A stretch of 64,000 nt of DNA from an uncultured euryarchaeote (lineage in GTDB: Archaea; Thermoplasmatota; Poseidoniia; Poseidoniales; Poseidoniaceae): NCBI GenBank assembly GCA_937892945.1, contig CALBIL010000038.1:1-64000 (forward strand). Direction: 5' to 3'. A program made the position numbers and the translations under genes. The notes beneath the pieces were generated by a model that did no database searches, was not told where the DNA came from, and was given only the letters and a program-made list of their open reading frames with translations. Positions 25,716-35,100 of this stretch are shown here, piece after piece (the stretch's first letter is position 1; each line of letters begins with the position of its first letter).

Positions 25716-26396
25716 TCAAGCACTCTCCCTTGGGACCAATGTCAAAATGGCATCTCTCAAATTTTCACCTGGATTTGCTGAAGAACTCCATGCAATGATA
25801 CCATCGGGTTGAATGAGGTAATAACTTGGAGTTCCACTGACTTTCCATTTCTTCATGTTTTCCTGGTCAAGGTCATCGATATACGGGAAGTTGTGAGCAG
25901 CACCAGGCCGTGAACCGCAATCTGAACTTGCACATTCTTCACCTGCGGTTTTGTCCCGGAAGGCGATTATTTCTGCGCGGCTGGAATCGTGCCCGCTAAT
26001 ATCAAGTTCAGTTGCGCTTGCAATAAAGTTGACAACAGCCCCATCCCATCCAGATGAGGCATCGCCTCCAAAGTCGTTGGCGTCCACAGCCATCTTTTCA
26101 GCGGATTGAACACAATAAGGGCAGTCGGTATCCATGAATTCAATCGCCACCCATTGGCCAGTGATATCCCCTTCAACCCATCCTGCATCCCAGTAGGATT
26201 CCAAATTGAAATCTGACCAACCACTGCCGTTGTAAAATTCACCTTCAAGCGCAGGAGCACGTTCTCCTTCTTTTGTACCTGTAGCAATCGGACTGGTTGT
26301 AGCAGCAATAATCATGATGCCAACAAAAAAGAGCGCTAAAACTCGAATCAAAGTAGTCGTCCGTACATCTGCTTCATCGTCGTAAGTATACTTCAT
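25716..26396 (-). CDS. Secreted thioredoxin-like oxidoreductase (DsbA/TlpA-like role)
   Basis: 226 residues. A single N-terminal membrane segment (TLIRVLALFFVGIMIIAATT) anchors an exterior thioredoxin fold. The active site is DTDCPYCVQSAEKM, the cis-Pro loop is VSGTPSYYLIQPDG. An extra cysteine pair (ECASSDCG) sits in an insertion. Placement directly before VKOR argues that it introduces disulfides and is re-oxidised by VKOR. Its start overlaps the epimerase stop in an ATGA. Confidence 0.88.
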   Translation of the reverse strand: MKYTYDDEADVRTTTLIRVLALFFVGIMIIAATTSPIATGTKEGERAPALEGEFYNGSGWSDFNLESYWDAGWVEGDITGQWVAIEFMDTDCPYCVQSAEKMAVDANDFGGDASSGWDGAVVNFIASATELDISGHDSSRAEIIAFRDKTAGEECASSDCGSRPGAAHNFPYIDDLDQENMKKWKVSGTPSYYLIQPDGIIAWSSSANPGENLRDAILTLVPRESA

Positions 26397-27355
26397 ATGC
26401 TCATCTCCTCATTGATTCCAATTTCTTGAATAAGTGCTTTGGTCGTATGACGGATAGCAGCCTCGCTGTTAAACCGGACATCGTAGCCTGTTGACATCAT
26501 CTTATCAATCCCCAGCATTGCTCTTGGGATATCACCTGCCCAACCTCGGTCTCCACCGGTGTACTCGATTGTTGCATTGTTGCACCCCGTTTCTTCAACG
26601 ACAATTTCTGCGATTCTACGAACTGAAGCGGTGTCATGTGAGCCAAGGTTAAACAAATTAAGAGGTTCATCTGTCTGTTGCATGACATGGAGAATACCAT
26701 CAACGCAATCTTCGACTTCCATGTATGATTTTTCTTGCAAGCCATTGCCAAGAACTTCGAGTCGAGTAGGGTCTGCTTTGAGCTTGTGAATGAAATCAAA
26801 AATTACGCCGTGAGTTCCTCGCGTCCCGATAATATTGGCAAAACGGAAAATCCAGGCTTGTAATCCGAAGGTCCCAACCCAACTGCTGATTAATCCTTCA
26901 CCTGCTTGTTTACTTGCACCATACAGCGAAATTGGCATGCATGGCCCATGATTTTCCGGTGTTGGAAGTGGAGCATCTTCTCCATAAACTACAGATGAGG
27001 AAGCAAAGGCGATTTTCTTTACATCGCAACGGCGCATGGCTTCAACGATGTTGTATGTTGCAAGTGTACCTTGCTTCAAGTCGGTATCCGTGATACGGGT
27101 GCCGAGACGAATATCAGGATTTGCGGCAAGGTGGAAGACACAATCTATGCCATCCATTGCATCCAAAACATCTGCGAAATGAGTGATGTCACCTTGAATG
27201 TGAGTAACGGTTCCAGCGTCAAGATGGGGTTGAATGAATTCGAGTTTACCACTGGAGAGATTATCCAATGCTACGACCGTATCACCACGGGCAACCAATC
27301 GGTCAATCAAATGTGACCCGATGAACCCTGCACCACCAGTGACCAATGCTCGCAT
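26393..27355 (-). CDS. NAD-dependent nucleoside-diphosphate-sugar epimerase (GalE-like)
   Basis: 320 residues from ATG 27355. Extended short-chain dehydrogenase fold: the NAD loop VTGGAGFIGSHL is at the N-terminus, the catalytic motif is SSSVVYGE followed by SLYGASKQAGE (Tyr and Lys), and KSYMEVEDCVDGILHV closes the substrate site. Probably makes UDP-galactose or a related sugar for surface glycans. It is the first gene of the disulfide operon, which ties sugar precursor supply to exported-protein folding. Confidence 0.88.
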   Translation of the reverse strand: MRALVTGGAGFIGSHLIDRLVARGDTVVALDNLSSGKLEFIQPHLDAGTVTHIQGDITHFADVLDAMDGIDCVFHLAANPDIRLGTRITDTDLKQGTLATYNIVEAMRRCDVKKIAFASSSVVYGEDAPLPTPENHGPCMPISLYGASKQAGEGLISSWVGTFGLQAWIFRFANIIGTRGTHGVIFDFIHKLKADPTRLEVLGNGLQEKSYMEVEDCVDGILHVMQQTDEPLNLFNLGSHDTASVRRIAEIVVEETGCNNATIEYTGGDRGWAGDIPRAMLGIDKMMSTGYDVRFNSEAAIRHTTKALIQEIGINEEMSI

Positions 27356-27512
27356 GGCCGAATCAAGAAACACCCATGTATGAGTCTTTGGTAATGTTGA
27401 TGATACCAGCCTCTCGAAGTCGAGTTTTCAAGCAGTGATGTCTTTGATAACCATTAACGAGATATTCATTGGTTACCGCCAAGGAACAATCCTGGCGATG
27501 GAGTTGAAAAAC

Positions 27513-27767
27513 ATGCCAAAAAAGAATAAAGATACGATGCCTGAAACCCAAGATGAAACAACAAACCTACTGGTCGGTTATGTCCGGAGGAGCAATGCTG
27601 GTGGAGCACTAAAAATCTCGATCAATACTGCAGCCTTTTCCGACTGTTCGACCTATGTAACAAGTGATGGGCAATCCTATGTCCCCTTGGTGATGTCACT
27701 GAACGCCCTTGAGAAAGTACTCAACGGTGAGCGTGCTGTTACAACTGTTTCACAACTTCAAGATTAA
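27513..27767 (+). CDS. Hypothetical protein
   Basis: 84 residues from ATG 27513 (MPKKNKDTMPE), preceded by GGAG at about nine bases. A charged N-terminus leads into a small domain, LLVGYVRRSNAGGALKISIN, with VTSDGQSYVPLVMSLNALEKVL. I do not recognise it. It is soluble and lies alone between the divergent epimerase and the glycosyltransferase gene. Confidence 0.6.
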   Translation: MPKKNKDTMPETQDETTNLLVGYVRRSNAGGALKISINTAAFSDCSTYVTSDGQSYVPLVMSLNALEKVLNGERAVTTVSQLQD

Positions 27768-27884
27768 GGATAAATCTTCTTGATGTTTTTACGAATCCCA
27801 TGTGGATTTGATGCCGCTCACTCAGGAGTTTCGACCCTTGGGTGAGCCTTTACTCACAATGCACCAAAAATATGTTCGAATTGC

Positions 27885-27898
27885 TATATTACTAAATA
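27885..27898 (+). promoter_or_regulatory. Candidate TATA box for the glycosyltransferase gene
   Basis: TATATTACTAAATA lies 32 bp before the ATG at 27930. Transcription starting about 25 bp downstream would give a short leader carrying GGTGG six bases before the start codon. The upstream stretch also holds a CTCACTC/GGGTGAG imperfect hairpin that may belong to the previous gene end. Confidence 0.5.
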
Positions 27899-27929
27899 GA
27901 ACAGGAAACCGCGAAGAGATGGTGGAATC

Positions 27930-28865
27930 ATGCAAGAACATACCGAAGCGGTGAAAACTTTCATCGTGGCTGGCATGCCAATGTACAATGAAGAAGAAAC
28001 CATTGGAACCGTGGTGACAACAGCATTACGTCATGTCGATGCCGTCATTTGCATCGATGATGGTTCATCTGATTCAAGCGCTCGTATTGCAGAGGCATGC
28101 GGTGCTACAGTGATTCGCCATCGAGTCAACAGAGGCTACGGTGGAGCGCTCAAGACACTGTTCATCAAGGCGAAGGAACTCGATGTCGATGCATTGGTTG
28201 TCCTTGACAGTGATGGCCAGCACCGTTCAGAGGACATTCCAAAACTCTTGAAACCAATTCTTTCTGGAAAAGCTGACTTTGCGATCGGTTCACGGTTTGT
28301 TGAAGGGGGAGGGGGAACGGATATGCCTGCATACCGTCGACTTGGCATTAAAGTCATCACCGCTGCGAGTAATCTTTCAAGTGACCTTGGAATCAAAGAC
28401 ACTCAATCGGGATTCAGAGCATTTTCACGCACGGCACTTGAACGTCTACGATTTGATTCTGAAGGCATGGAACTTTCCTTAGAAATGCTTGAAGATGCCC
28501 GCGAAAAGCAACTCGAAATTGTGGAAGTTCCAACAGTAATACGCTATGACGTGCCAAAAGGATCGAATTTTACTGCAGTATCTCATGGATTCACCGTACT
28601 CACTTGGGCCATGCTTTCGCTCTCACAAAAGAAACCCCTCCTTGTTCTTGGCATCCCAGGCGTAGGACTTTTGGCAACAGGTGCCGCAATGGGAATGAAT
28701 ACTGCACGAGGAGTTACAACGCACATTGATAGTTTTGTTGGACCGGGCCTCTCAGCCATTTGGATTGGAGTGTTAGGACTCGCGCTTATGGCCACTGGAT
28801 TAGTTCTTCAAAGTGCTCGTGGCTTTTTACGTCACTTGCTGGTTCGTGAATTCGGACTTGATTGA
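27930..28865 (+). CDS. Glycosyltransferase family 2, dolichol-phosphate-mannose-synthase-like, with C-terminal membrane helices
   Basis: 311 residues. GT-A fold with the nucleotide-sugar motif VICIDDGSSDSS and the metal-binding DSDGQHR; RNRGYGGALK-like VNRGYGGALKTL and DTQSGFRAF are typical of polyprenyl-phosphate sugar transferases. The C-terminal third has two membrane helices (LLVLGIPGVGLLATGAAMG and GLSAIWIGVLGLALMATGL). It likely charges a lipid carrier with a sugar for protein glycosylation, consistent with the many sequons in the surface proteins. The RND gene follows on the same strand after 72 bp. Confidence 0.88.
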   Translation: MQEHTEAVKTFIVAGMPMYNEEETIGTVVTTALRHVDAVICIDDGSSDSSARIAEACGATVIRHRVNRGYGGALKTLFIKAKELDVDALVVLDSDGQHRSEDIPKLLKPILSGKADFAIGSRFVEGGGGTDMPAYRRLGIKVITAASNLSSDLGIKDTQSGFRAFSRTALERLRFDSEGMELSLEMLEDAREKQLEIVEVPTVIRYDVPKGSNFTAVSHGFTVLTWAMLSLSQKKPLLVLGIPGVGLLATGAAMGMNTARGVTTHIDSFVGPGLSAIWIGVLGLALMATGLVLQSARGFLRHLLVREFGLD

Positions 28866-28937
28866 AACGATTGCTTTTACGCCTCTTCTCCTAATTCATG
28901 GAGTATCATTCAAGACCTGCCTCTCTATCGCATCACC

Positions 28938-31802
28938 ATGGTGAAGGGGAGCGGGAGCGATAATCTTCTCGACAAACTTTCGGTGTATCGCAAGAAAGCG
29001 AACGAATTGACAATGCGCCGGGTTGACAGTGCATACAGCAGCATTCTTGCATCACCTGCTACTGTGGTCATACTGTTGGTCATTGTTGCAGCCTTTTTCG
29101 CGCAACAAGGACTCTCTTTCCAAGAACAAATAGATGGAGATGTCGAAATATTTCTCCCTGATGGGGCTGCTTCAACAGAACTATTGAAAGAAGTTCGAAC
29201 TGAATGGTCGACTGATATTGCAATTATCTATGTTCAAACACCCAATGCCTTTGACACATCAAGTACGTTAAACATTACCAATGAAGCATATTTACGGGAA
29301 ATGAGTTGGGTTGAAGGGGATGATGAAAATGCCAATGGGGCAGGTTTCACCGGTCGAGGTATTGATTACAGCAAAGATGACCAAGGGCGTGATGATGGAG
29401 TTCTTTGGATAATATCTCCTGCGCAAGTGATCAAAGAAATTAATTCAGCCGATGGTCGATTTAACAATTCGATGTGTGCAAATGGCATCAACACCCGTAT
29501 CCCACTCGACTTTGATTGTGAACTCATACCTGGTGGAGGGGCATATGCGATTCCGAATCAGGAGACTATCGACCGAATCATTGAGGAATCTGAGGGTGGA
29601 TTTGATGCTCTGTTCAAAGATACCAACGATATGGACCTCGATGTCGATAGTGATGGTGATGGAAACACGACCAACGACATTGATGGCGATGGGATTTGGG
29701 ATACTGCAGCGATTGTAATCGGTATGCATCACGACCCAACGGAAGCGAAGTTTCGTGATTTTAGCCACCTCCATGACCATTTCCAAGATGTGATTGACAA
29801 TCGTTCACTCGACATGCAAAATACCGAAATGACGGTTACGGGATTAACGAAGGTTCTTGAAGACATTTCCGATGCGATTTATGAAGATTTACTCAAAATA
29901 CTCCCTTACTCAGTTCTCTTCACCATCCTCATCATCACCTTACTCCATCGCTCACTCAAAGTCGTAGTAATCACTGGCACTCCGATTGTCATGGCTCTTG
30001 CGGTGACGTTTGGTTCATCGGTTCTTTTGGACATTACTTTGACACCGATGATTGTAGCAACGTTCCCCATCCTCATAGGGTTGGGTGTTGACTATGCCTT
30101 ACACATGGTGAATCGAATCGAAGAAGTTCGACGGAAAGAAATCGACAAAGCCCATGATGAAAATGAGCGTCGCCGACGTCAAGGAAAAGCTCCAGAAGAA
30201 GTACCTGATTTGTGGGACCCAGAATTCTATCGCGAATGTGTTCTTGAAATGACGCGCTCAACTGGTGTTGCTGTATTCCTTTCAGCACTGACCACGATTG
30301 TAGGTTTCTCGGTATTGATTGCTCCACAAATTGTAACCATCTCACCAATTCGCTCAGTTGGTGTAACACTCTGTATTGGTATTCTCTCGACACTTGTATT
30401 CAGCATAATATTGGTACCAACATTGGCTTGGATGCTCCGTTTCAATAAAAGAACAAATCCTTCACTTTGGAAGAACATTGGTACTTGGCCGGTTCGAGGA
30501 TTTGTGTTCATACTTGTCGGTGCAATGGTCGTCACCAGTTGGGGAGTTCTCAATATTGATGAAATGAATGAACCGATCACCGGTTCTTCCGAAGCTCCCG
30601 ATGGCATTGCATCGTTGAATACCCTCGCAAAATATTCCAGAGAATTCAGTGGTGGACAAACCTCACTGTTCATTTTTGATGCCGAAGAACGGACCATTGA
30701 GGCTGAACAGAATAATACTCTTCCCATTCGAGACCTCCCTGTATTAGATGCGATCGATGCCTTGGAGTACAAAATCGATAACATCGATGAAACCAATACG
30801 ACAAGTATCGTCGCCTTTTTGAAAGCGATACCCGTCTCAATTTCGCTTGCCGATGGCGTGAATTTGTATGAAGGAAGTCTTTGGGATTTACTCCATGAGC
30901 CATGCTGGGAGAGTAACGATCCAATCGAATGTAATGTTTGGCTCAGTCTCGAATTGACTGGTCCAGAGGGGCGTCAAGGTTTGAGAAAGGATATGGTTAA
31001 TGCTGCGTTAGATACGCTTTCCGATGAAGTTCGTTCGATGTTACTGAATGAACAGCAAACCAAAGCGATTGTCTATGTGACTCAGCCTTACATGAATCTC
31101 AATGTCGCTGGTGAGTTACGTGATGAAATTGATTCCTTATTAGTGAATGAACCACCGGTAGATGGTAAAACACGCACATCACTGTTGACAGGAGGCCTAC
31201 CGGTTTCTCTCGACATTAACGACGGAATACATGATGCACAAACTTTGACAACGATCATCACTTTACTTGTACTCACAGTCCTTCTTGCCATTGTATTCCG
31301 TTCACCACGACTTGGAATTTATACGATGATACCTGTCGCCATTGTCATCTTATGGCAGCCATTATTGATGAAAAGTGGTGATGTAAATGTAAACATATTT
31401 ACTGCGATGATTGGAACAATTGTATTCGGAATAGGCGTCGATGATTCGATTCACGTCATGCATCGTATTCAGGAAGAAGGAGAAACGCCAACGGGCATTG
31501 CCAATGCAATCGAAGAAACAGGTCAGACGATCTTTGAAACAACTGCTACCACCGTCTGTGGCATATCTGCAGGGTTTATTGCTGCCTTCCCTGGTCTTGA
31601 GAATTTCTTTATGATTATGTGTCTCTTAATATTCTGTGCTTTCATCACGAGCGCATTCTTACTTCCGGCGATAATTACTGCTGAACATACCTTGCGTGCA
31701 ATGATACGAGGAGATGAAGCATGGGCAGATTATGGTGATGGTATCGCCTTAGCATCACCGCTATCCATGAAACCACTTGAAGCGGTACTCCTTGAAGATT
31801 AG
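28938..31802 (+). CDS. MMPL/RND-superfamily exporter
   Basis: 954 residues. Two-half RND layout: first helix near 45-65, exterior domain with a calcium-site-like acidic stretch (DLDVDSDGDGNTTNDIDGDG, near 235), helix bundle with IGLGVDYALHMVNR (near 378), a second exterior domain, and helix bundle with FGIGVDDSIHVMHR (near 830). The second motif has DD instead of the usual DY. Export substrate unknown. It follows the glycosyltransferase on the same strand, which could mean a lipid-linked sugar substrate, though this is only inference. Confidence 0.85.
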   Translation: MVKGSGSDNLLDKLSVYRKKANELTMRRVDSAYSSILASPATVVILLVIVAAFFAQQGLSFQEQIDGDVEIFLPDGAASTELLKEVRTEWSTDIAIIYVQTPNAFDTSSTLNITNEAYLREMSWVEGDDENANGAGFTGRGIDYSKDDQGRDDGVLWIISPAQVIKEINSADGRFNNSMCANGINTRIPLDFDCELIPGGGAYAIPNQETIDRIIEESEGGFDALFKDTNDMDLDVDSDGDGNTTNDIDGDGIWDTAAIVIGMHHDPTEAKFRDFSHLHDHFQDVIDNRSLDMQNTEMTVTGLTKVLEDISDAIYEDLLKILPYSVLFTILIITLLHRSLKVVVITGTPIVMALAVTFGSSVLLDITLTPMIVATFPILIGLGVDYALHMVNRIEEVRRKEIDKAHDENERRRRQGKAPEEVPDLWDPEFYRECVLEMTRSTGVAVFLSALTTIVGFSVLIAPQIVTISPIRSVGVTLCIGILSTLVFSIILVPTLAWMLRFNKRTNPSLWKNIGTWPVRGFVFILVGAMVVTSWGVLNIDEMNEPITGSSEAPDGIASLNTLAKYSREFSGGQTSLFIFDAEERTIEAEQNNTLPIRDLPVLDAIDALEYKIDNIDETNTTSIVAFLKAIPVSISLADGVNLYEGSLWDLLHEPCWESNDPIECNVWLSLELTGPEGRQGLRKDMVNAALDTLSDEVRSMLLNEQQTKAIVYVTQPYMNLNVAGELRDEIDSLLVNEPPVDGKTRTSLLTGGLPVSLDINDGIHDAQTLTTIITLLVLTVLLAIVFRSPRLGIYTMIPVAIVILWQPLLMKSGDVNVNIFTAMIGTIVFGIGVDDSIHVMHRIQEEGETPTGIANAIEETGQTIFETTATTVCGISAGFIAAFPGLENFFMIMCLLIFCAFITSAFLLPAIITAEHTLRAMIRGDEAWADYGDGIALASPLSMKPLEAVLLED

Positions 31803-31813
31803 ATTCGAAAAGT

Positions 31814-32116
31814 GGAGGGAGTAGGGAGTAAGCCCCTTTCTGTTACCTTTCGGTGACCGCATTCAACTTAGCATCCTACCTGCCCCTCGACGTGCCGCGT
31901 CAACGGGGCTGTTTGGACTTGCTCCTACGGGGTTGCTCGTCTCATCGACCACAAGGCAATCTCTGTTTTTCAACGTCATTGTACACACCTTGTATCGTTC
32001 GTTTCTGCAGCATTGACCTGACCATTTCTGTTCTCTTACTTGTGTAAGCCGTATGCACTATGGAGAGGGGACTTTCCTCAGAGTCGAACTCTGTCAGCGG
32101 CCCTCCTACTCCCTCC
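31814..32116 (-). ncRNA. rnpB: RNase P RNA, archaeal type A
   Basis: About 303 nt, catalytic RNA that trims tRNA 5' leaders. On the minus strand the 5' end GGAGGGAGTAGG (32105-32116) pairs with 3' CCTACTCCCTCC (31814-31825) as helix P1. The conserved P4 strands are present: GAGGAAAGTCC near the 5' end and ACAGAAAGGGGCTTA near the 3' end. P3 is CAGAG-TTCG-CTCTG. The GGAGCAAGTCCAAACAG segment matches the P15/P16 region that contacts the tRNA CCA end. No protein gene overlaps on either strand with credible coding signal. Confidence 0.93.
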
Positions 32117-32121
32117 ATGCT

Positions 32122-32165
32122 GCGGTTAGCATCACCGCTTCAAAGCCTTCGGATAGCGAAAGGCT
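32122..32165 (-). terminator. Two hairpins between the surface-protein stop and rnpB
   Basis: Read on the minus strand, AGCCTTTCG-CTATC-CGAAGGCT begins within the last base of the surface-protein stop (32144-32165), then GCGGT-GATGCTA-ACCGC (32122-32138) follows just before the rnpB 5' end. No T run of note is present, so these may be processing or mRNA-end elements rather than a terminator. Confidence 0.35.
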
Positions 32166-35100
32166 CACTTGTAGGGGTTTTCACCCGGCGATGCGATTTG
32201 CTCCGAAGTACCATAAGGCCCTGAAACTGGTTGAGGTGATGGTTTACTTTGATTCAGTGCAGGGAGTGCTTTCTCGACCACTCGTTGTTGATTCTGACTC
32301 CATTGCTTGGATTGCGGAGATTTCAATCCAAAGATGAGTAAGCCGACTAAAGATACCGTCAACAAAAAGATGATAATCAAAAGCACGGGGTTGACCGAAG
32401 CGATTCCTGAAAAGAGACCTTCAGAGCGTTGTTCATCAATATAGACTGTTTCAGATTGAGCAAGAGGCCCGTTAATGATTTGATATTCAATCCACATAGT
32501 TCCTGCTCTGTCTGGAATCCAATCTTTTGAATAAACATAAGTTCCACCGGCTTCAATTTGAATACCTCGTGCATCAATTCGTGTCCGAGCTCCGTTACTT
32601 TCAACTAATTCAACAAAAATCTGGGCATCACCATCGGCTAAGCCCGAGTTCGTAATCGATGTCCCAAGACGAATCGTATCACCTGCTGCAATGTTATCAT
32701 TTGGCTTCATTTCCGGTGTGCTGAAAGAATATTCGGCAATACGTTGTTCAAGAACCCAAACGGAGAGGGGTGCATCGATGTCGTTGAACACTGGATTTAT
32801 GTCATGACCAGCCATATCCTTTCCAGTAACCCAAATTCGAAGTTCGAGGGCATCGTTTCGCATTGAAGAAGTCAATAATTCGTCTAAATCTAAAACCGTA
32901 GCACAAGGAACCTCATTGCCAAATGCTCGACCACCAATAACTGAAAGTGGTTGACTTCCATTGATAATGAGTTGACTGGAAAGGCCAACACCTGCAGGAT
33001 GAACTGCCCAATTGAGAAGTAATGTATCTTCATCCAATCGATCTTCTTCCAGAATAAGAACTTCAAGTTGAAGAGTTGACCATGTTGATTCGGAGAGAAC
33101 GATCGAGTCAACTGGGGAGGCTACACCTACAAGCCCAGGCACTTGGTCATCAACGATGAACCAGGCTGCAGGGGAGGTTAAAGTCCTGTCAATAGCTCCG
33201 TTTGGTGGGTTACCTAACGAACTGTGGATTCCATAGGAACCTGACGACAAGGGTGCTGTAATCATGCCGAAGAAAGTACCGTTCACTGATTCGGCTTGTG
33301 CTTCATTGTTACCAAGTGAGATCTCTACTTCAAGAGGTTGAATGACTAAACGTGATGAACGGTACCATGTCAGTTCACCGACCACATCAATTTCTTCACG
33401 TGGTTGGACCCAGGTACCGAGAGTATCGACAACATCTCCTTGAAGAGAATAAGAGATTGTTTGTGGGTCTACGATCAATTCTCCTGAAAACTTCCAACTA
33501 AGTTCAGGGACTGAAAGCGTATTTGATTGGCCTCGGAAATCTTGCACGAATACGGTTGGAATCCGGGTAAGGCTAACGTCTGGGTCAAAACCCCATTCAA
33601 GTGAAAAGTTGACTTCAAGTGTACCTTCGGATGCAAACAGTTGGTTGTTCTGTGTTGGCACAAACCTGCAGGATTCAAGATCGATGTATATATTGAGAGT
33701 TGTACATCCCTCAGTTACCGAATCCCATTGAATGAGAACAGGTTCATTTTGATTCCCTGCCAAGTTTAATTCAATCAAAGAGATATCGGAAATACCATTC
33801 AAATCCCATAACGGAAGATGCAACACATTCGACTCGCCCGGATGAATCCACGCGGAATCGTCAATGTTCCAACTTGCCGGTGCTGAACCGAGTTGAGGTG
33901 AACCATCGTTGCTGATTTGAACATTAAACAACGGTTGGTCAAATGTACCGGAAGATTGCATCATATTCCCTGCCGGGTCTGCAATTTCCAACCAACCACT
34001 GAAAAAGGAACCACTGTAAGCACTTGAAGTATCCAATTCCAACGAATAAGTACCTTGGATTGAACCCAAATCATCTGGTAGTTGTAATGGATGTACCTGT
34101 ATTTCAGTGATCTGCATGGTACCATCAAGGTTGACATCATCAATCCAAGAACGCCAAAGATGTACTTTAGCATGTGAAGGCAAGATGGGTCTGTCCGCTA
34201 CAATAAATTCGAGACTCGTCATGGGCATAGCATCGACATGGTCGAATTCAGAAACACTTGCATCCAATAATTCAGGAACGATCGTATCGAATTCAAAGAC
34301 GACACTGTTTGAAACATCATAGACAATGTTTTGCCCATTAAGCGGTGAAACATCAATGCTCAGTGTAACACTTTCTTTTCCGACTGGAATCGTCCAAGGG
34401 AATGTTACCAAGCCATTGGTAATGATGGAAGAGGATTGCACTTCACTTCCATCAACCAAGAATCGAACTAAAGTTGAACCTGAACGAGGTGATGAACTCG
34501 AAGGCACATTTTCAAACCCAAGTTCAACTTCAACCTGAACATCATCTCCTGGTTGGAGATAAGGAGCTGAAAGCATAGATTGGACCAGGTTTTGATTCAC
34601 AACTGCCCAATTCTTCACCGAAATATCATTTTCAACACCATTCGAAGACCCAAGTCCGAAATTCATACTTATGGGAAGCATAGGTCCTGAAGGGGCAATG
34701 AGGTTCACCGAAACGGAAAGAGATTCTTCATCGTTCCATTGTTCGGTGAATTTGAATCGGTGGTCGATTTGTAAGAAAGCACCGCTTCCAAGCATACGGA
34801 CTTCGCCATTTACTCCATCTTTAACCCAGATCATTGGAGTTGCTTGGTTGAGACAACCGTTAACAGCGGAACCAAAGAGAGGGAGTGAAAGCATTTGGCA
34901 GCGGGTATGAGATTCAGTAGTTTGGCCTTGAAGATGGAGTTCTACAGACCAACTGTTTGATTTGACATATGCTTCGGCATCGGTGACACCCAAATTCGAG
35001 AAATCAAACGTACTGGTAACTTCAATCCAATCGGTCGAAGGAGTGAATGTGTCGGTTACATTTGAGACAACGATTGAAACAGGTTCAATCGAACTTTGCG

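Noticed and set aside
31853-32337. Short open frames on the plus strand over the RNase P RNA gene
   Set aside because: They lie antisense to a highly conserved structured RNA and into the end of a surface-protein gene, and show no protein-like composition.
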